A stretch of 48,737 bases of DNA from Oscillospiraceae bacterium (GCA_015063335.1 SVUH01000009.1:1-48737); one strand, 5' to 3'. Numbered from the stretch's first letter, positions 8,641 to 17,869 are shown. The notes: generated by a model from the letters alone, not told the origin. Numbers and translations are program-made.

Positions 8641-9315
8641 ATGAAGCTTGAAGGACTTACCGTCAATTTTCTCGGAGACAGCATTACCGAGGGAGTGGGC
8701 GTTAGCAATATCCCCGAAAATCGCTATGACAACCGTCTTAAAAAGGCGTACAGCTTAAAGGCGACCAACAACTACGGTATTGGAGGAACGCGACTCGCGC
8801 ATCAGGAGAAGCCGAGTGAGAAGCCCCGATATGACCTTTACTTTTGCGGCAGAGCGTACAACATGGATCCTAATGCCGATCTCGTGGTAGTTTACGGCGG
8901 CGTAAACGACTACATACACGGAGACGCGCACTTTGGTACGATGGAGGACCGCACCCCCGAGACGTTCTGCGGCGCTGTTTATTTTCTCATGGATACTCTT
9001 AAATCGCTTTATGCCGGCAAGCCCGTGGTCTTTATGACGCCCGCGCACTGCGATTTCAAGGGCGTGTCCGACACGGAGGTCTCACCCAGAGACATGAAGA
9101 AGCCCGACGCAAAGCCGCTTTTGGAGTACGTTAAGGTCATAAAGGCAAGAGGCGCGGAGCTTGGCGTACCCGTGCTTGACCTTTTTGAGAATCTCGGCAT
9201 CGACCCCAACAACGAGGACGATAAGGCGCGCTACACCGTAGACGGACTCCACTTCAACGATGACGGTCAGGGACTTTTGGCAAGCGCGCTCGGCAGATTT
9301 TTGGAGTCTATTTGA
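8641..9315 (+). CDS. SGNH/GDSL-family hydrolase
   Basis: A 224-residue cytoplasmic esterase or lipase-like hydrolase; substrates of the family include acyl esters and acetylated sugars. Block I is NFLGDSITEG with the nucleophile Ser near residue 14, block II Gly is in YGIGGTRL, block III is VYGGVNDYIHGD, and block V is DGLHFNDDG, supplying catalytic Asp and His. No signal peptide is present, so it probably acts on an imported or cytosolic ester. AAAGGAAC is about 10 bases before the ATG. It heads a short run with the next two genes on the same strand (gaps of 40 and 37 bases). Confidence 0.88.
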   Translation: MKLEGLTVNFLGDSITEGVGVSNIPENRYDNRLKKAYSLKATNNYGIGGTRLAHQEKPSEKPRYDLYFCGRAYNMDPNADLVVVYGGVNDYIHGDAHFGTMEDRTPETFCGAVYFLMDTLKSLYAGKPVVFMTPAHCDFKGVSDTEVSPRDMKKPDAKPLLEYVKVIKARGAELGVPVLDLFENLGIDPNNEDDKARYTVDGLHFNDDGQGLLASALGRFLESI

Positions 9316-9355
9316 CCGATAAAGACAAATCACCCTTGCTTACAAAGGAGAAGAT

Positions 9356-9745
9356 ATGACACTTTCGGAGCGCCATGAGCAGGTGGAGAGCTATCTTGGC
9401 AAAACTGTAAAAATAGAAATTGACCGTCCGATCGGGTACGTGCACCGCAAAGGGAAAAAGACGCTGGTTTATCCTATAAACTACGGCTATATTCCCGACG
9501 TTCTCGGCGGCGACGGCGAGGAGCTTGACGTCTTTTTGGTTGGCGTGGCTGAGCCCGTTTCGACCTACGAGGGGAAAATTATCGGTATCGTTTACCGTGC
9601 CGACGACGTGGAGGACAAGCTCATAATGGCGCCCGAGGGCATAAGCCTCACGGCTTTGCAGATTGCCCGCACCGTGTATTTTCAGGAAAAATACTACAAG
9701 ACCACCGTTCGCGCGCTCGACGGCTCGGTGGCAGAGATCAACTAA
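9356..9745 (+). CDS. Inorganic pyrophosphatase-like protein (family I fold), short form
   Basis: A 129-residue protein resembling family I soluble pyrophosphatases, which hydrolyse PPi to phosphate with magnesium. YPINYGYIPD matches the family's start of the active-site barrel; DGEELD matches the metal-binding DxDPxD segment except that the middle Asp is Glu; ADDVEDKLI matches the later Asp...Asp-Lys segment. It is shorter than the usual 165-180 residues, lacking C-terminal helices. Short Clostridial members of this kind are usually annotated as pyrophosphatases, but activity is unproven. AAAGGAGAAG precedes the start. Confidence 0.75.
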   Translation: MTLSERHEQVESYLGKTVKIEIDRPIGYVHRKGKKTLVYPINYGYIPDVLGGDGEELDVFLVGVAEPVSTYEGKIIGIVYRADDVEDKLIMAPEGISLTALQIARTVYFQEKYYKTTVRALDGSVAEIN

Positions 9746-9782
9746 CGCCTAAAGCTTTTGACTTTTGAAAGGATAACCTAAT

Positions 9783-10472
9783 ATGAAGATTTATTTTATT
9801 CGTCACGGACATCCCGATTACAAGCTGGACTGTCTTACGGAGATAGGACACAAGCAGGCACAGGTGGCTGCAGAATATCTGCGCGACAGCGGTATTGAGG
9901 CGATATATTCCTCGACGTGTGGCCGCGCAATTGAGACGGCTGAGCATACTGCAAAGGTTCTCGGGCTTCCGATAGATCAACGTGAATTTATATGCGAGCT
10001 TGGTTGGAAGTCAAAGGACGACACTCCTATCGTGGCGAATGGCCACCCTTGGAGAGTGTCGGATTGGCGCGTTTCTCAGAATTTGACGCTCACTAACGTC
10101 AATTGGCGCGAGGACGAACCGTATTGCAGAAGCATAATTGTGGAGCGCACGCAGGTCGTAATCGACGGAATCGATGCGTGGCTTGCCGCGCTTGGCTTTG
10201 CGCGCGAAGGAGAATTTTACCGCGTAGCTGAGGAGATCCCCTACAAAACGGTTGCGATGTTCAGTCACGCGGGTGCATCTGCTGCGGCGATATCTCACAT
10301 GCTCAACATTCCGCTGCCCCAATTTTTCGCGGCATTCAGGCTTAATTTCGTTTCGAGCTTTGTTATTGAGCTTGCCGATAAGCCCGGAGAGCTGATATAC
10401 CCCAAGATCATTCTTTTGGACGACGTTCTTGCAAAGAGTGAGAGCCGTACAGAGATATTTTACGGAAACTAA
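9783..10472 (+). CDS. Histidine phosphatase family protein
   Basis: A 229-residue phosphatase of the phosphoglycerate-mutase-like superfamily. The N-terminal MKIYFIRHGHPDYK holds the RHG motif whose His is transiently phosphorylated; AIYSSTCGRAIETAE supplies the second Arg; the second catalytic His is in MFSHAGASAAA near residue 162. Substrates range from sugar phosphates to nucleotides and none can be assigned. It is the third gene of the SGNH-pyrophosphatase-like-phosphatase run and ends at a strong terminator. Ribosome binding site GAAAGGA lies about 12 bases upstream. Confidence 0.87.
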   Translation: MKIYFIRHGHPDYKLDCLTEIGHKQAQVAAEYLRDSGIEAIYSSTCGRAIETAEHTAKVLGLPIDQREFICELGWKSKDDTPIVANGHPWRVSDWRVSQNLTLTNVNWREDEPYCRSIIVERTQVVIDGIDAWLAALGFAREGEFYRVAEEIPYKTVAMFSHAGASAAAISHMLNIPLPQFFAAFRLNFVSSFVIELADKPGELIYPKIILLDDVLAKSESRTEIFYGN

Positions 10473-10483
10473 CTAATAGGAAC

Positions 10484-10512
10484 AAAAGCCACCGACTGAG
10501 TCGGTGGCTTTT
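10484..10512 (+). terminator. Intrinsic terminator after the histidine phosphatase gene
   Basis: Perfect 13-bp stem (10484-10496 and 10500-10512) with TGA loop; the right arm ends TTTT. Confidence 0.85.
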
Positions 10513-10846
10513 GACTTTTAAGGCTTTTATATTTTGTCGATTTATGGCATAATTAGGTATATATAATATTTGGGTTCACTTCATTCTGCCCGACGTCTTT
10601 TTTTGACTGCACACAAAAACAATTCTGAATATGGTGGTGAAAAATGCAATTCAATTTCCAATTGTGCTTGCAAAAATAACGATGAAAAATTATAAAAGTT
10701 ATGTGTAAAATATTTAAACCATTAAATAAATCGTAAAAATAAATTGTTTAAAAATATAATTATAGTCTTTCTAATTTTTCGATAAATATGCAGAAATAAT
10801 ACAATACATATTTTTATATCACAAATGCCGAAATTGCAAAAATCTG
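10513..10846. other. AT-rich non-coding spacer before the large operon
   Basis: About 330 very AT-rich bases with no convincing ORF, RNA gene or repeat. The last 150 bases contain A/T tracts that could act as UP elements or bend DNA ahead of the perfect promoter at 10847. Confidence 0.6.
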
Positions 10847-10875
10847 TTGACAAGTGGATATACATGTGATATAAT
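10847..10875 (+). promoter_or_regulatory. Perfect-consensus promoter of the six-gene operon
   Basis: TTGACA (10847-10852), 17-base spacer, TATAAT (10870-10875) with TG one base before it. It is the only strong promoter seen ahead of 16 kb of codirectional genes; predicted transcription start about 10882. Confidence 0.85.
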
Positions 10876-10882
10876 ATTTGAT

Positions 10883-10910
10883 AATTATACGCGTGCATGC
10901 GCGTATAATT
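10883..10910. promoter_or_regulatory. Palindrome at the transcription start of the six-gene operon
   Basis: Perfect 11-bp arms AATTATACGCG and CGCGTATAATT around TGCATG, beginning at the predicted +1. Its position suits a repressor operator; as RNA it would be a 5' stem-loop that stabilises the message. It ends 49 bases before the first start codon. Confidence 0.55.
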
Positions 10911-10959
10911 TATTTGAAATTATTTTCCCGAAAAACTTTAATTGACAGAGGATTTTGAA

Positions 10960-13900
10960 ATGACTAAATACTCACATATCATTGAGCGAATGACTTTGGA
11001 GCAAAAGGCGACCTTGGTAAGTGCCGGAGGCGGCTGGAGTAAAATCACCGCAGGAGAGAGCGAGATCTCGGCGCTTGCCTTTTCTGACGCCCGTTTCGGC
11101 GTTAAGGTAGCCCAGGGGCTTAAATACCACGGAGCGCCCGCGACGCGCTTTCCTGCGCCTATAAATATGGCGCGTACTTGGAATACGCCGCTTGTCGCGC
11201 GCGTTGCCGATGACATCGGTAATGAGGCGCGTTCTCTTGGCGTAAATGCGCTGGCTACTCCCGAGGGAGGCGTAATTACGGATGTGGCGTCTGAAATGAC
11301 GGACCGCTTCTCGGAGGATCCCTATCTTTCGGGACGTATGCTTACGGCTTACGTAAGAGGGATTGAATACAACAAGGCGATGGCTACGGTTAGCTATGCA
11401 AGCGCCGCTGTCAGCACGGAATTTGCCTCTAATGAGCAGTCCGTGCGTGAGGTTGCGCTCATGCCTTATGAAATGGCAATAAAGGACGGAAAGCCCTCTG
11501 CTGTAAAGGTTTGCGATGGCTTTTACGGAGACTCCCACGTATGTGAGAGCAAGCACCTCATGTCGGGAATTCTCAAGACCGAGTGGAAATACGACGGTAT
11601 TATAAGCGTGCCTGACGATGGAAGGGTAAGCATGGTTAAGGCTCTGGAGGAGGGCGCGGATCTGTTCCGCTCCGAAAATGCCGCCGAGGAGGCTCAGAAA
11701 ATAGTAAAAATGGTGCAAAGGCACAAGAAGCTTGCGGAGGACGTCGAGGACGGAGTGGCTACACCGTACCAGCTCGAAGCGGCAGTGGCGCACGGCGAAG
11801 CGCTTTCCGAAAAGCTGCTTGATGAGGTAGTCGAGAAGCTTCTCAGTGCGGCGGACGAAAAGCATATGAAGGATATTCCCGTGCCCGAGTCCTATGCGTC
11901 GTATCCGTTTAACCACCCCGTTATGTTCGAGGAGCGCAAGCATGCCGCTACCGCATACGAGGCGGCTTATGAGTCTATCGTATTGCTAAAAAATGAAGGA
12001 GTTCTCCCGATCGACGACCAAAAGAAGGTGGCGTTCCTCGGAGATTATCTGTTCTGCGATCTTTGCGACGTGAACGCTGACGGAAGCTTTGTGGCACTCG
12101 AGAACGAGAGTACCGTAAAGCAGATCTCAAAATCCGGGCTCAACGTTATTGGCTGCTACAGAGGCTACGAGCGCGGTGCTACCTCAGCTGAGCAGGCTAA
12201 GCTTTTGGCGGATGCAAAGACTATTGCGGTCGTAGCTGACGTCGTTGTCGTATACGTTGGAGATCTCGGTAACGAAAGATCAAATGGATCCATTCCGAGC
12301 TATCAAAGAGAATTTATACGTCGGATAAAAGAGAGTACAAATGCAAAAATAGTTGCGGTTTGCCTTGGAAACGGACTTGCCGATATGTCATGGGACACTC
12401 TTTGCGATGCGGTTATTTTGGCGGGAGACCCCGGTCAGGCTGGCGCAAAGGCTCTGCTCAAGGTGATCAACGGAACCGTTAATCCCTCTGCAAAGCTCAC
12501 CGTTAGCGTTTGTGACGACAAAATACCAGTTGACGCAGACGGCGGACTTTACGGCTACCGTATGTGTCATGCTGAAAACATAAAAGAAAGATATCCCTTT
12601 GGATACGGTCTTAGCTACACCAAATTTGAATATAAGGACCTTAAGGTCACCAAGCGTGGAGTAGGATTTACCCTTAAGAACGTAGGAGAGGTCGCAGGCG
12701 CGGAGATAGCTCAGCTTTACGTCGGAAAGATGGATTCCGAGGTGACAAAGGCTAAAAAGCAGCTTCGCGGATTTAAGAAGATCTATCTTGAGCCCGGCGA
12801 GAGCGTTCACGTTGAAATACCCTTTGACAGCAGAGCGTTCAGATACTACAACACGGATACTAACTCCTGGGAGATCGAGGGTGGAAAATATCAGGTGATG
12901 GTGGGCGCATCCGCACGTCACATGAAGCTCTTTAATGAGATCGACATAGCGACGAGCGGCGCGAAGCCCCCTGTTGTAAAAAAAGTCACATCACGCACTC
13001 AGCCCGCTATGATAAAGCGCACGGAAAAGATATTTTCGGGTAAAGCGCTCGGAAATGCGATCGCGGCTACGATGTGGTCGGGCTTCTTCTGGCTGCTTAT
13101 GCCATTATATGGCCTCATTGTGAGCGCTCCTTTTTATGAGCTTTTAAGCGATTTGGGGGCTACGAGGGGTATGATGATGCTGTGCGACTTTGTCGTGCTT
13201 ACCTTGCTGTTCTGCATAGGCGCGGTAATTGCCCTGTACGGCATTAAAAACCTTACGCAAATGGTCAAAAAACACACCTACGAGGTGGTAAATCCCGCGG
13301 TCATTACGGTCAAAGAGAACGATACGTATCTGCCCGATGCGGAGCATCCCGCTGATGCTGAAAGATTCCATTTTGACGATGCTGTTGCAAATACGAGCAT
13401 TGACGACGTTGACGAGGAAGCTTCCGCAGACGTAGACGAAGCACAGGCAAATGAGCCTTCTTTGGCGTCGAAGGAAACCGAGCCCTCTGAGGAGGCTCGT
13501 AAATATATGTGTGTGTCGCACACGACTATGGATACGCTCAACGCGGGAGCAAATAGCATCGTGAATGCACTTTCAAGGTACGTAGCGGCTCGCGGTATAA
13601 TAGTAAACGACGATGAAATTAAGCGCCTCTTTGCTGCCGTTTGCGCTTCGAGAGTTATAGTTCTTCGCAATTCCGATGCGATCGGAGCAAGACTTACGCT
13701 CAAGGCTATGTGTGAGTGCTTTGGATTTAATATTGCCTTTATCAACGTAGGTGCCGATGACGAGCGCATAAGCTTCTCGTCCTCCGACGGCTCTGCGGGA
13801 ATAGTGGACGCTGTAAACGTAGCGATAGAACAGCCCGAAAAGCCTACCTTTACCGTGATTTGCGGTAAGAATACGGAGGATGCTTGCGAATTCCTCGGTG

Positions 13901-14505
13901 ATATTATTAATTATTCGGGACTTGGAAATGCGGAATATCGTATGGCTATGGGAAAAGATAAGGCAAGAAGCGTTAAGCTTCCCTCGAACCTGTGGTTCGT
14001 TATGCTTGTATCGGATGAGATCAACGTCAGAACAGGCAACGCTTGCGTCAGCTTGCTCCATGCCACATTTAACAAGCTTGTTAACGTGAACGACGTAATG
14101 CTTGGTCTCGGTGAAGAAAAGGCGGTGCTTGACCTGTATCCTATGACTCAGAGAGTGCTGGCGGATGTCACCGCTCGCGAGCGTGAGGCAAACTATCTCT
14201 CCGAGAAATATTGGAGAAAGATAGATAAGCTTGAAGAATATATGGCACAAAGAGCCGGATTTACGATAGGCAACAAGCTTTACAATGCAATGGAGAAGTA
14301 TTCTGCGGTATGCATCGGTGCGGGAGCTGATCCTGAGGAGGCTATGGATTCTGTAATAAGCTCCTTGCTCTTGACTCAGCTTAACTCGGAGGATGCAAGT
14401 AAGCTTGGCGGAGAGGAAACGCTCTCCGAGTTTATGGATTCGGTGTTCGGCGCGGATAAGGACGACAGATGCCGTGAGATCTTAAGACTCAAGGGCATAA
14501 AGTGA
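10960..14505 (+). CDS. Membrane protein joining a GH3-like pseudoenzyme to a degenerate AAA+ domain
   Basis: A 1,181-residue protein, first gene of the operon. Residues 1 to about 660 follow the GH3 plan (TIM barrel, alpha/beta sandwich, fibronectin-III-like domain from about 566), but key residues are gone: the Lys-His-Phe motif is Ser145-Tyr146-Ala, and the SDW nucleophile position reads GIISVPDDG (213-221). No signal peptide is present. Two hydrophobic segments (about 699-725 and 736-760) form a hairpin, then an acidic linker (770-845). Residues 848-1181 align by eye with the ATPases of genes 2 and 4: RNSDAIGARL replaces Walker A, ICGKN replaces Walker B VLDEM, and KLPSNLWFVM matches KLPDNMWFIG. 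Both ends should face the cytoplasm. The ATG at 10960 has AGAGGA 7 bases upstream. Role unknown; I infer a scaffold subunit of an AAA+ ring. Confidence 0.85.
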   Translation: MTKYSHIIERMTLEQKATLVSAGGGWSKITAGESEISALAFSDARFGVKVAQGLKYHGAPATRFPAPINMARTWNTPLVARVADDIGNEARSLGVNALATPEGGVITDVASEMTDRFSEDPYLSGRMLTAYVRGIEYNKAMATVSYASAAVSTEFASNEQSVREVALMPYEMAIKDGKPSAVKVCDGFYGDSHVCESKHLMSGILKTEWKYDGIISVPDDGRVSMVKALEEGADLFRSENAAEEAQKIVKMVQRHKKLAEDVEDGVATPYQLEAAVAHGEALSEKLLDEVVEKLLSAADEKHMKDIPVPESYASYPFNHPVMFEERKHAATAYEAAYESIVLLKNEGVLPIDDQKKVAFLGDYLFCDLCDVNADGSFVALENESTVKQISKSGLNVIGCYRGYERGATSAEQAKLLADAKTIAVVADVVVVYVGDLGNERSNGSIPSYQREFIRRIKESTNAKIVAVCLGNGLADMSWDTLCDAVILAGDPGQAGAKALLKVINGTVNPSAKLTVSVCDDKIPVDADGGLYGYRMCHAENIKERYPFGYGLSYTKFEYKDLKVTKRGVGFTLKNVGEVAGAEIAQLYVGKMDSEVTKAKKQLRGFKKIYLEPGESVHVEIPFDSRAFRYYNTDTNSWEIEGGKYQVMVGASARHMKLFNEIDIATSGAKPPVVKKVTSRTQPAMIKRTEKIFSGKALGNAIAATMWSGFFWLLMPLYGLIVSAPFYELLSDLGATRGMMMLCDFVVLTLLFCIGAVIALYGIKNLTQMVKKHTYEVVNPAVITVKENDTYLPDAEHPADAERFHFDDAVANTSIDDVDEEASADVDEAQANEPSLASKETEPSEEARKYMCVSHTTMDTLNAGANSIVNALSRYVAARGIIVNDDEIKRLFAAVCASRVIVLRNSDAIGARLTLKAMCECFGFNIAFINVGADDERISFSSSDGSAGIVDAVNVAIEQPEKPTFTVICGKNTEDACEFLGDIINYSGLGNAEYRMAMGKDKARSVKLPSNLWFVMLVSDEINVRTGNACVSLLHATFNKLVNVNDVMLGLGEEKAVLDLYPMTQRVLADVTAREREANYLSEKYWRKIDKLEEYMAQRAGFTIGNKLYNAMEKYSAVCIGAGADPEEAMDSVISSLLLTQLNSEDASKLGGEETLSEFMDSVFGADKDDRCREILRLKGIK

Positions 14506-14538
14506 CCCGAAAGAATTTGAGGGAGAATTAACGTAAAA

Positions 14539-15957
14539 ATGGATTTGATAATGTCAAACGTAAGTTATACGGCGGCGGGACTTACCGCTCGCGGTGTATT
14601 CGAATTTATATGGACGATATTTACCAACCGCTATGCGCTCGGTATATACGTTATTCTGGTCCTCGGACTCATGATTGCCGTTATTGCGGTAATGATCTCC
14701 GAGGAGGGAAAGCTTGCCGCTCTTATGAATGAGCGTACCAAGCGCAAAACGGAGCTGCTTTCTCAGAAGATAGACGTTCACGTAAAGAACGCTATGGGAA
14801 ATCAAGGCGGCGGAGTAATGGGCAAGCAAAAGAAGCCGCTTGAGGTAAAGCAGATAGAGAACAAGAAGAAGGAGGGAAATCCTCGCTTCTATATGCTGGA
14901 TAAGACGGACAAGGAAATGGCGGGCAGACCACCCCAGAGGTATGACGAGGAAGCAAGCCTTGCAGAAATATGCGAAGAGTTCCGCAACTTTTCGGCAAGC
15001 CGTCTCGGACTGTATTACAGCATAGACGATATAAGAAGATTTATAGCGGGACTGAGCGTCACGCACATACTCATAATGCAGGGTATGTCGGGAACGGGTA
15101 AGACCTCGCTTGCATACGCATTCGGAGAGTTTTTGAAGAATCCGTCTGTAATCGTACCTATACAGCCTATGTGGAAGGAGAGAACCGACCTCGTAGGATA
15201 CTATAACGAGTTTACGAAGAGATTTAACGAAACGGTGCTTCTGCAAAAGATGTACGAGGCGAACTATAACAAGGAAATGTACGTAACGGTGCTCGACGAG
15301 ATGAACATCGCGAGAGTAGAGTATTACTTTGCGGAATTTCTCTCGCTGTTGGAGCTTCCGAATCCCGAGAGCAGATATCTTGACGTAGTATCCGACCAGT
15401 GGGCTAATGACCCGAAGCTTCTGAAGAACGGACAGATGAAGCTGCCCGACAACATGTGGTTTATAGGAACGGCAAACAACGACGACTCAACGTTCTCGAT
15501 ATCGGATAAGGTATACGACAGAGCGATGGTAATGAACCTTGATAAGAAGTCGGAGTACTTTGAAGCACCCTATACCGAGGGAATGAAGATATCGCATGCG
15601 CGTTGGCAGAAGCTTACGGCGCTTGCGCTTTCGGAATACGGAATAACGGACAGAAATCTTCGTAGGATAAGAAAGCTCGACGAATACATGATCTCGAAGT
15701 TCCATATAACGTTCGGAAACAGAATAATGAAGCAGATAAGAACGTACGTATCTGTATTCGTAGCGTGCGGAGGAGACGAGCTCGTAGCGATAGACGATAT
15801 ACTTTCGAAGAAGGTAATGAGAAAGCTTGAGTCGCAGAACCCCGTATACGTAAGAAAGGCGGCGGACGGACTTTGCGCGTACCTTGACGACCTGTTCGGT
15901 CAGGATAAGATGCCGCTTTGTAAGGAAGCTATTCGCCGTATTGAGCGTAATGCTTAA
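14539..15957 (+). CDS. Membrane-anchored McrB-type AAA+ ATPase, copy 1
   Basis: A 472-residue protein with one membrane helix (about 33-53), a charged linker, then an AAA+ domain. Walker A is GMSGTGKTS (182-190), Walker B ends in VLDEMN with Asp253-Glu254, followed by RVEYYFAEFLSLLEL, a pattern of McrB-like ATPases, and sensor 1 is in GTANNDD (Asn313-Asn314). It should hydrolyse ATP or GTP as a ring. From base 14807 to one base past the stop it is identical to gene 4 (18192-19343). The start is supported by GAGGGAGAA 11-12 bases upstream; MSNV at 14551 is an alternative. The 33-base gap to gene 1 indicates co-transcription. Confidence 0.88.
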   Translation: MDLIMSNVSYTAAGLTARGVFEFIWTIFTNRYALGIYVILVLGLMIAVIAVMISEEGKLAALMNERTKRKTELLSQKIDVHVKNAMGNQGGGVMGKQKKPLEVKQIENKKKEGNPRFYMLDKTDKEMAGRPPQRYDEEASLAEICEEFRNFSASRLGLYYSIDDIRRFIAGLSVTHILIMQGMSGTGKTSLAYAFGEFLKNPSVIVPIQPMWKERTDLVGYYNEFTKRFNETVLLQKMYEANYNKEMYVTVLDEMNIARVEYYFAEFLSLLELPNPESRYLDVVSDQWANDPKLLKNGQMKLPDNMWFIGTANNDDSTFSISDKVYDRAMVMNLDKKSEYFEAPYTEGMKISHARWQKLTALALSEYGITDRNLRRIRKLDEYMISKFHITFGNRIMKQIRTYVSVFVACGGDELVAIDDILSKKVMRKLESQNPVYVRKAADGLCAYLDDLFGQDKMPLCKEAIRRIERNA

Positions 15958-15958
15958 A
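14807..15958 (+). repeat. 1,152-bp identical direct repeat, copy 1
   Basis: Identical to 18192-19343. It covers the linker end, the whole AAA+ domain, stop codon and one base beyond; flanks on both sides differ. Translations agree in every frame I compared, which implies nucleotide identity rather than just protein identity. Confidence 0.9.
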
Positions 15959-16004
15959 GACAAATAATTCAAGATACCCAAAAAACACGTAGGGGAAATT
16001 TTAA

Positions 16005-17801
16005 ATGGATCAGTTGGATTTGTACTATCGCGCCTTTCTTGATTACCGTAAGCTTACGGCGCAAGACAAGGAGAGCGCAAGACAAAGAGATATAATTTCT
16101 CATTCCAATAACGATGCAGATAAGCTTGAGGCGATCAAGTATTTCTGCAACATTAACGAGGATTGGATAAATGAGATAGAGGCTGGGCTCGTTTTTGTCG
16201 AAAAGGCAATACACGAGGAGCGTCAGTTTATAAGAAACGACGGAGAGGTCGTTCCGATAGAAAAAACGAAGCATGTTGATAAGCATTCGGTGGAGCATCT
16301 TGCGCGCCACAGCGACCTTATCAGCCGTAAGCCTGAGGACGGAAGTGACGACATCACTCCCGATAAGCTCTATATGATAGAGCGAGAAAGCGACTACGCA
16401 GTTTATGAAAATCGCTTTCTTTACATGCTCCTTAAATACGTGGAGTCGTTTATAGATATAAGACTTTCAAGGATACAGGAGCTCGGAAATACTTATCGCG
16501 CAAGCATGTCGATGAAAAAGAGCATAAGCATCGGTAAGAGGCACATAAATTACGAGCTCGCTCTCGATGAGGAGAGACGAAACGATCCTTATGCGCTGCT
16601 TAACGATGAGGCACAGGCTCTTGTTCACCGCATGGAGGGACTTGAGCATTGGGTAGATGCTCTCTTGAGGACTCCTCTTATGGAGCAGGTCGCAAAGGTT
16701 GCTATGATACGTCCGCCTATAACCAAGACTAACGTATTGCGAATGGATAACAACTTCAAAAAGGCGGTTGCTCTCTATGAGTACGTATCCTCTTACGAGG
16801 GTGACGGATATACCATTGAGGAAGTAAAGAAGGTATGGAATCCCTTTACCGATACTATGGGTGACGAGCTTTCCGAGATAGTAATGCTGTCATCGTTCCT
16901 TACCTACGAGTACGGAAACGATCTCAAGGAAATACTCGCGGCGTCGTATGCCGAGGAGGAGGAAAGACGGCGCAAGCTCGAGGAAGAAAAGCTGGTATCG
17001 CAGATAGCCGCGCTCAAAAAGCGTATAGCGGATTCGGGCGAGTCTCCCGAGGCCTACATGCTTATGCTTGAACGCCGTAACAAGATGCTTGAGAGCGACA
17101 GCGCCATGCTGGTTAAGGTTACCGAGGAAAAGAGATTGCTTACCGAGGAGATCCGTTCTCTTGAGAAGCAGTGCGAGGTTGACGAGATGAGAATTTCGGC
17201 GCTTGAGGAAAACGTCGCCGAAAAGAAAAGAGAAATCGATGCGCTTAACGTGCGTTATGAAACCGACATGGCGGCGCTGCGCAAGGCACATGCAGAGGCG
17301 GTAGAAGCACTTGTCGCCGAGCACGAGGCTACGGTGAATGCGCTTAATGAGGAACATTCCACGCAGATGCGTACTATCAGAGAAACCTGCGAGAAGACGG
17401 TTGCAGATGCGCGCCGTGAGGCGGAAGAAAAGGTAAGAGCGACCATGGACGCAACCCGCGCCGAGATAAAGAGCGTGCGCGACGAATGCGAGCGCAAGAC
17501 CGGCGAGGTGCAGACGAATGCCGCCGCGGAAGTAGAGAAATACGCAAAGGAAACCGAGCGCGTTACCAAGGCAAATCACCTTATGCGCGGTCAGCTTAAC
17601 GGTCTGCGCCATAAGTACGGATTGATTCCCGAGAACGAGGATTTTTCCTCAAAGGAAAGATTCAAGGAGCTGGAAGAGGAGTTTGCGGCATTCTACGAGC
17701 TGTTTGAGGACGAGTGGAAAAAGACTAGAAAGCGTATCCGCAAGGATATTCTTTGGACGTTTACTAAGAACAATAAGAACAACTCACCCAAATCCGAGTA
17801 A
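16005..17801 (+). CDS. Coiled-coil protein resembling DUF2357 partners of McrB-like ATPases
   Basis: A 598-residue soluble protein without signal peptide or membrane helix. Residues 1-300 are helical and contain DYAVYENRFLYMLLKYV; the Glu135-Asn136-Arg137 core resembles the ENR motif of DUF2357 proteins, which pair with McrB-like ATPases as McrC does. Residues about 310-540 are a long Glu/Lys/Arg/Ala-rich coiled coil with repeats such as VEALVAEHEATVNALNEEH. The C-terminus is basic and helical. The PD-(D/E)xK nuclease domain usual in McrC-like proteins is not visible. Placement between the two ATPase genes suggests an adaptor or lever. AGGGGAAA precedes the ATG by 8 bases. The DUF2357 link is a by-eye inference. 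Confidence 0.8.
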   Translation: MDQLDLYYRAFLDYRKLTAQDKESARQRDIISHSNNDADKLEAIKYFCNINEDWINEIEAGLVFVEKAIHEERQFIRNDGEVVPIEKTKHVDKHSVEHLARHSDLISRKPEDGSDDITPDKLYMIERESDYAVYENRFLYMLLKYVESFIDIRLSRIQELGNTYRASMSMKKSISIGKRHINYELALDEERRNDPYALLNDEAQALVHRMEGLEHWVDALLRTPLMEQVAKVAMIRPPITKTNVLRMDNNFKKAVALYEYVSSYEGDGYTIEEVKKVWNPFTDTMGDELSEIVMLSSFLTYEYGNDLKEILAASYAEEEERRRKLEEEKLVSQIAALKKRIADSGESPEAYMLMLERRNKMLESDSAMLVKVTEEKRLLTEEIRSLEKQCEVDEMRISALEENVAEKKREIDALNVRYETDMAALRKAHAEAVEALVAEHEATVNALNEEHSTQMRTIRETCEKTVADARREAEEKVRATMDATRAEIKSVRDECERKTGEVQTNAAAEVEKYAKETERVTKANHLMRGQLNGLRHKYGLIPENEDFSSKERFKELEEEFAAFYELFEDEWKKTRKRIRKDILWTFTKNNKNNSPKSE

Positions 17802-17869
17802 CGGATATGCCGCATAGTGCATTTTGCGCTATGTGTAAAAGAAATTTCGGAAAGGACCTATACAAGACA

